From JAYZDB01 sp036338025 (GTDB lineage Bacteria; Planctomycetota; UBA1135; UBA2386): DNA of 25,450 nucleotides. Positions 14,636 to 23,377 of this stretch are shown here, piece by piece (position 1 is the stretch's first letter; each line of letters begins with the position of its first letter). The notes under the pieces are model-generated. The model was not told the DNA's origin. It saw only the letters and a list, made by a program, of their open reading frames with translations, and made no database searches. The stretch lies in the NCBI GenBank assembly GCA_036338025.1, contig JAYZDB010000186.1, forward strand, positions 1 to 25,450, read 5' to 3'. The position numbers were made by a program, and so were the translations under genes.

Positions 14636-17349
14636 CCAAGCAGCGCCTCTACCTCATCGATGGAACTGCTGTGGCCTATCGAGCCCACTTCGCGTTCAGC
14701 ATGGGCCCTCGAGGTGGGCTGAGCACGAAAGACGGGCGGGCGACATCCGCGATCTTCGGATTCCTGATGACCATCAGGTCCCTGATCGACCGGGAGAAGC
14801 CAGACCGGATTGCGGTCTCCTTCGACGGACCACGGCAAGACCTGGAGCGCACGCATCGCTACCCAGACTACAAGGCCAACCGTGAGGACATGCCCGAGGA
14901 GCTCATTGAGCAACTCGACACCATTGAGGAGATCGTAGAGGGCTTCCACATCCCGGTCGTGAAGAGCAAGGGACACGAGGCCGACGACGTCATCGGGACC
15001 CTGGCCGTCCAGGGCAAGAAGGCTGGCATGCAAGTGTTCATGGTCACCGGCGACAAGGACTTCATGCAATTGGTCGACGATGACATCAAGATGTGGAACC
15101 TGCGTTCCAGCACCAGTGCTCCAGAGATCATCGGACCAAAGGAGGTGTTCGCAAAGAACAGCGTGCGCCCAGATCAGATGATCGACTTCCTGGCGCTGAT
15201 GGGCGACTCCTCGGACAACGTCCCGGGTGTCCCTAAAGTCGGCGCCAAGACCGCCGCCGAACTGCTCGAGCAGTTTGGCACTCTGGAAGCTGCTCTCGAC
15301 CGGGCCGAGGAAGCCAAGAAGCCGTCCATTCGAAAGACCCTCACTGAAAATCGCGAACTCGCAGAGCTCTCCAAGGACCTGGTGACAATCGTCACTGACG
15401 TACCTCTCGACATCACGGTCGACGAACTCAAGCCACCAACCGTCGACCGCGAGTTCCTTGAGCCGATATACCGTGACCTGGAATTCGAGTCCCTGATCGC
15501 AACCCTCCCCCAAGACGAGGAGCCTCAGATTCCGCAGGACTACCAGGTCATCAAGACCGATGCCGCTCTGCGAGAGCTGTTAGACGCGCTACGCGCCAGC
15601 GGCAGCTTCGCCTTCGATACCGAGACCACCAGTCTCGACCCGAGGAAGGCCGAGTTGGTCGGTGTGTCGATGTCGTTCGAGCCGGGCAAGGCCTGGTATG
15701 TGCCCTTCAACCTGGATCCTCCGCTGATGGGTAGCAGGGAGGCCCTGCTCGAAGAACTCCGTGACCTGCTCGAAGACGCGTCGATCAAGAAGACGCTTCA
15801 AAATGCCAAGTACGACATGGGAGTCCTCCGCACTGCTGGGGTTCAACTCGGTGGCGTCGACTTCGATACCCTGCTCGGCTCCTACATTCTTGCCCCGGGT
15901 CTTCTCGGTGGGCATGGCCTGGACGCCCAGTGCCTGCGCCACTTCTCCTACAAGAAGATCTCCACCAAGGAGATCATCGGTACGGGCAAGAAACAGAAGA
16001 CCTTTGACATGATCGATGTCGATACCGTCGGCCGCTACGCGGCCGAAGACGCCGACTTCACCTGGCGTTTGCGGGAACTGCACGAGCCGAAACTCGCCGA
16101 GCACGACCTACTCGGGATCTTCGAGAGGTTCGAAATGCCCCTGATCCCAGTGCTGCTCGACATGGAGTGGGAGGGCATCAGCGTCGATACCGAGCACCTT
16201 TCAGTTTTGAGCAAGGATCTAGAGGATCGGCTCAAAGCAATCGAAGAAAGGATCTTCGAGCATTCCGAAGAACCATTCAATCTCAACTCTCCCGCTCAGA
16301 TCGGCTCGGTTCTGTTCGACAAGCTCGGCGTGCACCGGGCTGCAAAGGTCCGCCCAAAGAAGACCAAGACCGGCCAATGGAAAACTGACGCTGCGATGCT
16401 CGAAAAACTCGCGAAGCACCATGAGGTGCCCGCGATGATTTTGGAGTATCGGCAACTGACCAAGCTCAAAGGGACCTACGTCGACAGCCTGCCGAACAAC
16501 ATCAACCAGGACACCGGTCGGATTCATACCAGCTTCAACCAGGCAGTCGCGGCAACCGGCCGCTTGTCGTCGGACGAACCCAACCTCCAGAATATCCCAA
16601 TCCGTACCGAAGAGGGTCGCAAGGTGCGGCAAGCATTCGTATCTCGGAACGAGGACTGGGTCCTGCTATCCGCCGACTACAGCCAGATCGAACTACGTAT
16701 TCTGGCCCACATGTCCGAGGACTCGGGCCTCGTCGATTCTTTCAATCGACACGAAGACATCCATGTACGCACGATCTCACTGATCCACGGGATCATGCCC
16801 GAGATGGTCACGCCGGAGCTGCGCGCCCAAGCCAAGGTCATCAACTATGGATTGGTCTACGGGATGGGAGCCTCACGACTGGCGAACGAGACCGGGATGA
16901 CTCCGCCGGAAGCCAAGAACTTCATCAAGTCCTACTTCCGGGCCCTGCCACGGGTAAAGGAGTTCCTCGACGGCACGCTCGAGACCGCCCGGGCAGAGCT
17001 CGAGGTGCGGACGATGTTCGGTCGTCGACGCCTCCTTCCCGAGATCGACTCTTCCAACGTGATGCAGCGCATTGCCGCCGAAAACATGGCAGTCAACACA
17101 CCGATTCAGGGGTCAGCTGCCGACATCATCAAGCTCGCGATGCTGCAGGTCCACAAGCGGCTCAACGAAGACGGCTTGCGGGCGCGAATGCTGCTACAGG
17201 TGCACGATGAATTGGTTCTCGATGTGCCCAAAGAGGAGTTGGAAACCGCGAAGACAATCCTGAAGGACTGCATGGAGAACGCGGCAGAATTACGAGTACC
17301 GCTTGAGGTCACCATGGGTCATGGACGCAACTGGCTGGAAGCCCACTAG
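14632..17349 (+). CDS. polA: DNA polymerase I, with 5' nuclease and intact proofreading domain
   Basis: Pol I removes RNA primers and fills repair gaps. The 905-residue product starts at the ATG overlapping the recJ stop. The FEN-type 5' nuclease covers about residues 1-290 (YLIDGTAVAYR, ADDVIG, VTGDKDFMQLV, GDSSDNVPGVPKVG). The 3'-5' exonuclease appears active: FDTET with Asp329 and Glu331, NAKYD with Asp395, and YAAED with Tyr469 and Asp473. Polymerase motif A is DYSQIELRILAHMS with Asp682, motif B is R731-x3-K735-x3-Y739-G, and motif C is VHDELV with Asp859. Oddly, motif B has Tyr739 where Taq and E. coli Pol I have Phe (667 and 762), the residue that governs exclusion of dideoxynucleotides. 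Length and domain order are otherwise standard. Confidence 0.97.
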   Translation: MTKQRLYLIDGTAVAYRAHFAFSMGPRGGLSTKDGRATSAIFGFLMTIRSLIDREKPDRIAVSFDGPRQDLERTHRYPDYKANREDMPEELIEQLDTIEEIVEGFHIPVVKSKGHEADDVIGTLAVQGKKAGMQVFMVTGDKDFMQLVDDDIKMWNLRSSTSAPEIIGPKEVFAKNSVRPDQMIDFLALMGDSSDNVPGVPKVGAKTAAELLEQFGTLEAALDRAEEAKKPSIRKTLTENRELAELSKDLVTIVTDVPLDITVDELKPPTVDREFLEPIYRDLEFESLIATLPQDEEPQIPQDYQVIKTDAALRELLDALRASGSFAFDTETTSLDPRKAELVGVSMSFEPGKAWYVPFNLDPPLMGSREALLEELRDLLEDASIKKTLQNAKYDMGVLRTAGVQLGGVDFDTLLGSYILAPGLLGGHGLDAQCLRHFSYKKISTKEIIGTGKKQKTFDMIDVDTVGRYAAEDADFTWRLRELHEPKLAEHDLLGIFERFEMPLIPVLLDMEWEGISVDTEHLSVLSKDLEDRLKAIEERIFEHSEEPFNLNSPAQIGSVLFDKLGVHRAAKVRPKKTKTGQWKTDAAMLEKLAKHHEVPAMILEYRQLTKLKGTYVDSLPNNINQDTGRIHTSFNQAVAATGRLSSDEPNLQNIPIRTEEGRKVRQAFVSRNEDWVLLSADYSQIELRILAHMSEDSGLVDSFNRHEDIHVRTISLIHGIMPEMVTPELRAQAKVINYGLVYGMGASRLANETGMTPPEAKNFIKSYFRALPRVKEFLDGTLETARAELEVRTMFGRRRLLPEIDSSNVMQRIAAENMAVNTPIQGSAADIIKLAMLQVHKRLNEDGLRARMLLQVHDELVLDVPKEELETAKTILKDCMENAAELRVPLEVTMGHGRNWLEAH

Positions 17350-17396
17350 CTCACGTTGCCTGATACACCGGTGGCATCGAGCGACCCACGATCCTG

Positions 17397-17402
17397 TATG
17401 AT
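17397..17402 (+). promoter_or_regulatory. Possible -10 element upstream of the small exported protein gene
   Basis: TATGAT matches five of six bases of the sigma-70 -10 consensus, 38 bp before ATG 17441. No good -35 hexamer is found at 16-18 bp, so this is weak. It would let the exported protein gene be expressed apart from polA, which ends 91 bp before it. Confidence 0.25.
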
Positions 17403-17440
17403 GCCCGCGCTCCGCTCGTCCCTTCCAACGACTCCCTGAG

Positions 17441-17974
17441 ATGATGATCCGTACCGCATTCGCCGTGACCCTGTTCTTCGCCCTGACCAACGCCCTGAAG
17501 GCCGACAAGTTCTACTTCGACACTCCCGAGGACACTGCCGCAACCCAAGGCAACGCCAAGGGCCGGATGATCGAAGGCGTGCTCCTGTCCGAGACCAGCA
17601 AGACCTACACGGTTCGGGTTGCCGGTGGCCAGATTGAGATCACAAAGTCGCTGGTCAAGCGGCATGTAAAGAACGCTCTCACCCTCGAGCAAATCGAGAC
17701 ACGTGAGATAGAGCGAGCCGCCGCAACGTCCCAGGCCGAAACTCGCCGCCGCGAAGTCCAGGCAGTAGAGGCCAGCGTGCGTCGAGCCACACCTCCGACC
17801 AGCAAGCCAGACGTAGGACAGGACCTCCTGATCAAGGTTGACTTCCGGAACCTGCTCCCCGGCTACACGTTCCGGGCCTACGACCCAGTCCTACAACGCG
17901 CCAACCTCTCAGGCCTGCGCCAGGTGATCGAGGACTACCTGCGCCGCGAAGTCAAAAGCGCCGCCCACCGCTGA
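17441..17974 (+). CDS. Small exported protein of unknown function
   Basis: A 177-residue protein that I do not recognise. It begins MMIRTAFAVTLFFALTNALKA, a clear Sec signal peptide with likely cleavage after residue 21. The mature part starts with DKFYFDTPEDTAATQG, then a beta-like stretch (RMIEGVLLSETSKTYTVRVAG) with a short look of a periplasmic beta domain, a charged, probably helical segment at about residues 75-115 rich in Glu, Arg and Gln, and a C-terminal part with DFRNLLPGYTFRAYDPVL and LRQVIEDYLRREV. There are no Cys residues and no membrane segments after the signal. ATG 17444 is an equally possible start. It lies between polA and the exported S9 peptidase on the same strand, but the gaps (91 and 296 bp) argue against a tight operon. 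Confidence 0.75.
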   Translation: MMIRTAFAVTLFFALTNALKADKFYFDTPEDTAATQGNAKGRMIEGVLLSETSKTYTVRVAGGQIEITKSLVKRHVKNALTLEQIETREIERAAATSQAETRRREVQAVEASVRRATPPTSKPDVGQDLLIKVDFRNLLPGYTFRAYDPVLQRANLSGLRQVIEDYLRREVKSAAHR

Positions 17975-18270
17975 GCACTGTCCGGGGTCCGAGCGCGCAA
18001 CGCTCCTGGCCACACCCTGTTATGGATCGGCCCCTTGCGGTACGCACCAATGCATCGGGCCCCGCTGCGGACGGCCCCCCAACCATAGCCACGATGCCGG
18101 TGCCACCGCTGCGGTTGCACCAACCTCGTAAGGTTGCCCAAACTGCCCATCTCGGGTCAACATGGACGGTTGCCAGCCCATCAGGAATCCCGAGAATCGT
18201 GGTCTCGGTCCAGTCCCGTCCATCCAAGCTGACGGACGCCCTCCCCCTACCTGCACACCCCCTCGAAATC
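17975..18270 (+). other. Intergenic gap of 296 bp with one hairpin
   Basis: The reading frame of the peptidase is open upstream to ATG 18022, but the extra 83 codons precede a good signal peptide and look non-coding (many Pro, Arg and Thr; no recognisable fold). A stable imperfect hairpin at 18099-18121 pairs GGTGC with GCACC and ACCG with CGGT around a CTG loop, with one mismatch. It could be a terminator-like or 5'-leader structure; no T-run follows. No clear promoter was identified. Confidence 0.5.
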
Positions 18271-21171
18271 ATGCGGAACAAATCCCTGCTGATCGTCGCT
18301 ATCGCACTCCTGACCACTGAGCAACTGGTGTTCGCACAAGCGATCCAGACTCAGCAACGGGCCAATTTCAAACTTGGCGAAAAGTACTCCAGTGCATACC
18401 TGCGCACGTTCACCTACAGCACCTCGGTACAGCCGTCGTGGATCAACAAGACCGACCGATTTCATTACAGCTTCCGCACCAGCGCGGGCACCCGCTATTG
18501 GCTGGTGGATCCAGCGGCAAAGACCAAGACCCCCCTGTTCGACCACAACCTGGTGTCTGCAGCAGTCACCGAGGCCAGCCAAAAGGCCGTCGAACCGACG
18601 AACCTGAAACTCTCAAGTATCAAGTTCGAGGAGGATGGCAAGACCTTCAACTTCGTCTCATCGGGTTGGCGATTCACCTACGACCGCTCCCAAGACACGG
18701 TCAAGAAGCGTCGCAAGGCTCGCAAGACATGGCGTGAGCGGGCGGGAGCATCTCAGAGCGGCAGCACCAGCCGTTCCCGCGGACGTGGGCGCAGCCGTCG
18801 CAGCAGCTTCGGTCGCGGGAGTACCTCGAGTTCCATGACGAAGGCCAGCGCCGACGGCAAGTACTACGCTCCGGACAAGACCGGTTACGTCTACGCCAAG
18901 GGCCACAACCTGTACTTCGTGCCAGGCGAGAAAGTCACCGCAAAGGACAAGTCTATCGTCAAGGCCAGTACGCAAACTCCCAAGACTGCCGCACAGCCCG
19001 CAACCGAAACCAAGCCGTCCAGTCCCACCACCCCCAAGTCAAAACCGGCACCAGAGTTCGTCTACGACACCAAGAAGACCCTGCAACTGTCACAGGACGG
19101 CGCCGAGGACTTCAGTTTCGGGACAACTACCACAACCGAGAAGAAGACCGACACTGACAAGACCAAGACAGACACCAACAAGACCAAGACGGACACCGAC
19201 AAGACCAAGACGGACACCGGCAAGACCAAGACAGACACTGACAAGACCAAGACAGACACCGGCAAGACCAAGACGGACACTGACAAGACCAAGACGGACA
19301 CCACCCGCAGAGAAGAAGACAACCGCAGTCGAGACCGGTCCTCAAGTCGCAGCCGAAGTCGGGGTCCGAGCTTGTCCTGGTCCAAGAACTCCAAGGCTTT
19401 TTACGCATCCCGCCGCGATTCGCGAGGCATCAAGGATTTGTTCCTCATCAACTCCATCGCCGATCCGCGGCCCAGTCTGCAAACCTACCAGTATTCCATG
19501 CCAGGCGAGGAGTCGATCCGCACCACGGAATTGCACTACTTCCACCGTGACACCGACAAGCTCACCAAGGTGGAACCCAAGTGGATTGACGAGAGCTATC
19601 GAGAAATCCGCTGGGTCAAAGAAACCGACCAGATGCAGTTCATGCGTCGTGACCGTTTGCTTCGCAATGTCGAATTCTGCTCGCTCGACACCAAGACCGG
19701 GAAGACACAGGTCTTGTTCTCCGAGGGCAGCAAAGACGGTTACCTGAAGGTCCAGAGCATGCGTCAACTAGAGAAACGTAAGCAGTTCATCTGGTGGTCC
19801 GAGCGGACCGGCTGGGGTCACTTCTACCTCTACGACGCCAACGGCAAGTTGTTGAATGCCATCACCAAGGGGTCCTTCCGAGCCAGCTCGATCGTCAGCG
19901 TGGACGAAGAGAATGCCAAGCTCTACTTCAGGGGCAACGGTCGCGAGAAGGGCAACATCTACCACGAACACACCTACCGGGTGAATCTCGACGGTAGCGG
20001 ACTGACCCTGTTGGATCCCGGCACGGCCACCTACCGTTCGTCGCTATCCGAAAGCAAGAACTACGTCGTCGCGAACGGGTCAAGGATCGATCAGGCACCA
20101 ACCGCCGTCCTCAACGACGCCAACGGCAGGCTCATCATGGAGCTGGAGAAAATGGACACCTCCAAACTCCTCGAAGCGGGGTGGAAAATGCCCGAGACCT
20201 TCAGCGTCAAGGCTGCCGACGGGGTCACCAACCTCTACGGCAACATGTGGAAGCCGTTCAATTTCGACGCGAAGAAGCGCTACCCGATCATTCTCCACGT
20301 CTACCCCGGTCCGCAGCAGGAGGGCGTAAGCCACTCCTTCTCGGCAGCCAGCAGCCGCCAACAACTCGCTCAACTCGGCTTCATCGTCGTCCAGGTCGGC
20401 CACCGTGGGGGCACACCGACGCGGTCTCGAGCGTACGCCAACTACGGCTACTACAACCTTCGCGACTACGGACTCGCCGACAAGAAGACTGCTGTCGAGC
20501 AGCTCGCCCAACGGCACTCCTTCATCGACGTCGAGCGAGTCGGCATGTACGGCCACTCAGGTGGTGGATTCATGACCGCCGCAGCGCTGCTGCAAAAGCC
20601 GTACAATGACTTCTTCAAGGTCGGCGTGTCCTCCGCCGGCAATCACGACAACAACATCTACAACCACAGTTGGTCGGAAAAGTACCACGGGCTCAAGGAA
20701 GTCACCGCTGACAGCAAATCAAGCACCAGCGGAACCACCCAGGGTAGCACACGAGACACCGGCACTCAGTCCGGTCAGCGGGGACGACGGTCCGGTGGCG
20801 ATACGTCAAATCGTGGCGAATCCAGTCGTAGCAATGCCGCCCGGACGACGTCCTCAACCAGCAACGACGACAAGACCGACAAGAAGAAACTCGAAATTCA
20901 CGTCCCGACCAACGCCGAACTCGCTGCCAATCTGAAGGGCAAGCTGCTCCTGGTACACGGCGAGATCGACAACAACGTGCACCCTGCGAACACCATGCGC
21001 CTGGTCGATGCCCTGATCAAGGCGAACAAGCGCTTTGACCTACTGATCATCCCTGGTGCCCGCCACGGCTTCGGCAGCGCCAGTACCTATTTCCGCCACC
21101 GGATGTGGGAGTACTTCGCCACGCACCTGATCGGTGACTTCCGCACCGGCGCCGACATCCTGGACAAGTAG
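18271..21171 (+). CDS. Exported DPP-IV-like S9 family serine peptidase with low-complexity inserts
   Basis: A 966-residue prolyl oligopeptidase-family enzyme, predicted to cleave peptides outside the cytoplasm. ATG 18271 gives the signal peptide MRNKSLLIVAIALLTTEQLVFA. The N-terminal two thirds are a DPP-IV-type beta-propeller (SWSKNSKAFYASRRDSRG, WWSERTGWGHFYLYD). The C-terminal alpha/beta hydrolase starts near residue 640 and carries the triad Ser763 in GHSGGG, Asp900 in HGEIDNNVHP and His932 in ARHGFG. Three inserts are unusual: an Arg/Ser/Gly-rich stretch at about 147-190, a Thr/Lys/Asp-rich stretch at about 229-367 holding seven KTKTDTx heptads, and a Ser/Thr/Gly/Arg-rich stretch at about 816-874 inside the hydrolase domain between Ser763 and Asp900. 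The core is complete, so activity is expected. A convergent gene ends 31 bp downstream. Confidence 0.93.
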   Translation: MRNKSLLIVAIALLTTEQLVFAQAIQTQQRANFKLGEKYSSAYLRTFTYSTSVQPSWINKTDRFHYSFRTSAGTRYWLVDPAAKTKTPLFDHNLVSAAVTEASQKAVEPTNLKLSSIKFEEDGKTFNFVSSGWRFTYDRSQDTVKKRRKARKTWRERAGASQSGSTSRSRGRGRSRRSSFGRGSTSSSMTKASADGKYYAPDKTGYVYAKGHNLYFVPGEKVTAKDKSIVKASTQTPKTAAQPATETKPSSPTTPKSKPAPEFVYDTKKTLQLSQDGAEDFSFGTTTTTEKKTDTDKTKTDTNKTKTDTDKTKTDTGKTKTDTDKTKTDTGKTKTDTDKTKTDTTRREEDNRSRDRSSSRSRSRGPSLSWSKNSKAFYASRRDSRGIKDLFLINSIADPRPSLQTYQYSMPGEESIRTTELHYFHRDTDKLTKVEPKWIDESYREIRWVKETDQMQFMRRDRLLRNVEFCSLDTKTGKTQVLFSEGSKDGYLKVQSMRQLEKRKQFIWWSERTGWGHFYLYDANGKLLNAITKGSFRASSIVSVDEENAKLYFRGNGREKGNIYHEHTYRVNLDGSGLTLLDPGTATYRSSLSESKNYVVANGSRIDQAPTAVLNDANGRLIMELEKMDTSKLLEAGWKMPETFSVKAADGVTNLYGNMWKPFNFDAKKRYPIILHVYPGPQQEGVSHSFSAASSRQQLAQLGFIVVQVGHRGGTPTRSRAYANYGYYNLRDYGLADKKTAVEQLAQRHSFIDVERVGMYGHSGGGFMTAAALLQKPYNDFFKVGVSSAGNHDNNIYNHSWSEKYHGLKEVTADSKSSTSGTTQGSTRDTGTQSGQRGRRSGGDTSNRGESSRSNAARTTSSTSNDDKTDKKKLEIHVPTNAELAANLKGKLLLVHGEIDNNVHPANTMRLVDALIKANKRFDLLIIPGARHGFGSASTYFRHRMWEYFATHLIGDFRTGADILDK
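19159..19305 (+). repeat. Seven tandem 21-bp repeats in the S9 peptidase gene
   Basis: Seven in-phase copies at 19159, 19180, 19201, 19222, 19243, 19264 and 19285 encode KTKTDT followed by N, D, G, D, G, D and T. The alternating D/G last residue of copies 2-6 suggests growth by a 42-bp double unit. The repeats are preceded by KKTDTD, a partial copy. Changes between copies are mostly third-position (ACA/ACG, ACC/ACT), as expected for a coding array. Confidence 0.95.
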
Positions 21172-21202
21172 GTTCGACGTCCGGCCGGCACCGAGCCAGC
21201 CC

Positions 21203-23269
21203 TCACTCATCATCCCAAGGATGTGCGTGATCGGCTGGCTCGATGTCGTCCAACAAGCTGCACTCGCCACTCTCGACGCTTCGGCCGACGTCCGCCACCA
21301 TCTCCCGAGTCCGCTGCATCTCGGACACCGAAGACAAGATCTTGATGCCGCGGAACTTGTCCTTGATCAACTGAACCTGCAGTCGGGCCACTGCCTGCTC
21401 ACTGGTGTCGTTGACTGAAGCATGATGTGAGAGGACCAGCATCGACACCAGGTGCTCAATCGACTTGCCGAGCCGCTGCAAGGGGATCTGTGCCCGCGTC
21501 AGCTCGAGTTGGAAGAACAGGCTGATGCCGAGATAGGTCCATCGACACCCACGCAACTTACGCTCGGCGTAGCGCGCAGCGTGCCCCAGACCCTTCGGCA
21601 ACCCGCTGTAGCGCGGCAAGCAACTGGTAGGAATCAGACGGCCGGGCAATCGCAGCACTTCGAGCAGGAAGTTGCCAGCGATCCACCCGCCGAGTCGCCA
21701 GAAACCAGGCTTGGACGCCAGGCGCATGGTGGCGATCAGGCAACGCCAGGGGTGCTTGAACATGGTCTTGGGCCCGATCTTGAGGATGCGATCCTCCTCA
21801 GCTACGGGTTCGCCACCCGAGTTGACATTGATCGATTGAATCACACCGAGCATGTCCGCCATGTACTTGTCGACAAAGCCACCCGTGACGTCCTTGACCA
21901 TCCCCATCAAGATCAGATCATCTTCGCCTTCAACGACTCCGAACACGTGGAGGTTGGAACGCGCGTCGCTAACCCGGCTGCCCTTGTGGAAACTACGCCC
22001 GCCCAACACCCTCTCGCAAGCGATCATCGACTCCATCGCAGTGCAGGCAGCTGCCGACTTGGTGAGGTCCCGTAGCCCAGCAAGATCAACGCCATCCTGG
22101 TCCTGCTGCAATGAGAGGTGCGAAAGAGCGCGGGATTGCAGGGCGCCGCCGAGCATCTTGCCGATCGCCAGGCGCGGTAACTCGTGCTTGATGACCGGCC
22201 CACCGACACCGAGACGGCGAATCGCGTAGTGGCTCGCGTCGTGCGCCAGCATGCGCTGGTAGCCCGCCGACATCGCCGCCAGCATGCATCTCCCCATCCG
22301 CAGGCAGTAGAAGAGAACCTCAACCCCATCGGCCTGGATCTGGTTGGCCTTCGGGATGGGATAGTTCTCGAAGTGGATCCGCGAGTTGAAATTTGCGCAG
22401 AAGGCGTCAACACCCGAGGGTTCACAGGAGAACGTGTAGCCCAGACCATCCGACTCAGACACGTCAGCGGAGGGCAACTCTGTCACGAACAGGCCTACCC
22501 GCTCCCCATCACGCCCTAGCCGAGCGACCAAACCGACCAAGGCTCCGTGGGTCGCGTTGGTGATCCAGAGCTTGTTTCGGTCGCCGGCGGCATGTAGCCG
22601 AAAGCTGCCATCATCCGCCGGTTCGACATACGCGCGCACCTTCTTGGCGTTGACACCGATCCGCACCTCGGTGAGCCCAAAGGCCATCAAACGACCTTCC
22701 GCGATCATCGGCAGGAAAGTCCTCTTCTGTTCGTCAGTGCCGTAGCCGAGCAGCGAGCCAGCGCCGATGGTCAACTCACCCGAGAGTTCTACGGCCAGGG
22801 CACCGAGGCCGTTGGCCGCCAGGCCTTCCTCGGTGATCGCCAGGTCGGGGTAGGTCGCCGCCGCGCCACCGAACTCAGTCGGCACGGTAAAACCGTACGC
22901 GTTCTCCCTGGCCACAGCATCACGGAGGGCCTGCGACAACTTGCCATCGGTCTCGAAGGCCTCGCCTCGCGCCATGCAGCCAAACGCCGCATCCAGGATG
23001 GGCTGCCCGACAGCGGTCAATTCTCGCGCCATGCGGGCACCGGATTGCAACTCCGCCACCGCCGGTGCCGGACCGTAGACGAGGCGTTCCACCAATCCCC
23101 TACGCACCATGCCGAGCTTCTGGCTCGCCCGACTCTGCGCCGCATCGAGTGCACCTACGTCCTGGGCAGATTCGAGATCGCCAGCCGCCGCCAAGGCCTG
23201 GGCGGTGGTAGAGGCCTCGTCAGCGGACGTCACTGGGGCGGTCACCGGATCTCGGTCGTTAGGGGCCAT
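21203..23269 (-). CDS. Acyl-CoA dehydrogenase family protein
   Basis: A 688-residue flavoprotein of the acyl-CoA dehydrogenase superfamily, expected to oxidise an acyl-CoA at the alpha-beta bond in fatty acid breakdown. An Ala-rich N-terminal extension of about 80 residues precedes the helical domain (YGFTVPTEFGG, a typical entry motif). The middle beta domain has MAFGLTEVRIGVNAKKVRAYV and LWITNATHGALVGLVARLG, cut here at recognisable blocks, and IHFENYPIPKANQI precedes the C-terminal helical domain. VVEGEDDLILMG holds Glu447 at the position of the catalytic base in the YEGT motif of typical members. About 230 residues follow this point, longer than in 380-residue enzymes, so it resembles long-chain FadE-like forms. 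ATG 23269 is the start. It follows a serine hydrolase gene on the same strand, with a candidate terminator between. Exact chain-length preference cannot be read. Confidence 0.88.
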   Translation of the reverse strand: MAPNDRDPVTAPVTSADEASTTAQALAAAGDLESAQDVGALDAAQSRASQKLGMVRRGLVERLVYGPAPAVAELQSGARMARELTAVGQPILDAAFGCMARGEAFETDGKLSQALRDAVARENAYGFTVPTEFGGAAATYPDLAITEEGLAANGLGALAVELSGELTIGAGSLLGYGTDEQKRTFLPMIAEGRLMAFGLTEVRIGVNAKKVRAYVEPADDGSFRLHAAGDRNKLWITNATHGALVGLVARLGRDGERVGLFVTELPSADVSESDGLGYTFSCEPSGVDAFCANFNSRIHFENYPIPKANQIQADGVEVLFYCLRMGRCMLAAMSAGYQRMLAHDASHYAIRRLGVGGPVIKHELPRLAIGKMLGGALQSRALSHLSLQQDQDGVDLAGLRDLTKSAAACTAMESMIACERVLGGRSFHKGSRVSDARSNLHVFGVVEGEDDLILMGMVKDVTGGFVDKYMADMLGVIQSINVNSGGEPVAEEDRILKIGPKTMFKHPWRCLIATMRLASKPGFWRLGGWIAGNFLLEVLRLPGRLIPTSCLPRYSGLPKGLGHAARYAERKLRGCRWTYLGISLFFQLELTRAQIPLQRLGKSIEHLVSMLVLSHHASVNDTSEQAVARLQVQLIKDKFRGIKILSSVSEMQRTREMVADVGRSVESGECSLLDDIEPADHAHPWDDE

Positions 23270-23281
23270 GCAGTGCTAAGT

Positions 23282-23313
23282 AAAAAACCGTCCAACTGCT
23301 CGCTGGCAGGTGG
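23282..23313 (-). terminator. Candidate intrinsic terminator after the serine hydrolase gene
   Basis: On the minus strand CCACCTGC and GCAGTTGG pair (seven pairs with one C/T mismatch) around a CAGCGA loop at 23313-23292, followed after ACGG by six T residues at 23287-23282. This is the only hairpin plus T-run seen in the window. It ends 12 bp before the acyl-CoA dehydrogenase ATG, leaving almost no room for a separate promoter. Confidence 0.45.
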
Positions 23314-23377
23314 AATTGCAAAGTAACCGATCATCCGCTCCAGTCGTGCCACCACTTGCCGCATCTCGTGGAACCGG

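Noticed and set aside
18022..18270. N-terminal extension of the S9 peptidase by 83 residues
   Set aside because: It would bury a clear signal peptide (MRNKSLLIVAIALL) inside the protein, and its Pro/Arg/Thr-rich composition looks non-coding.
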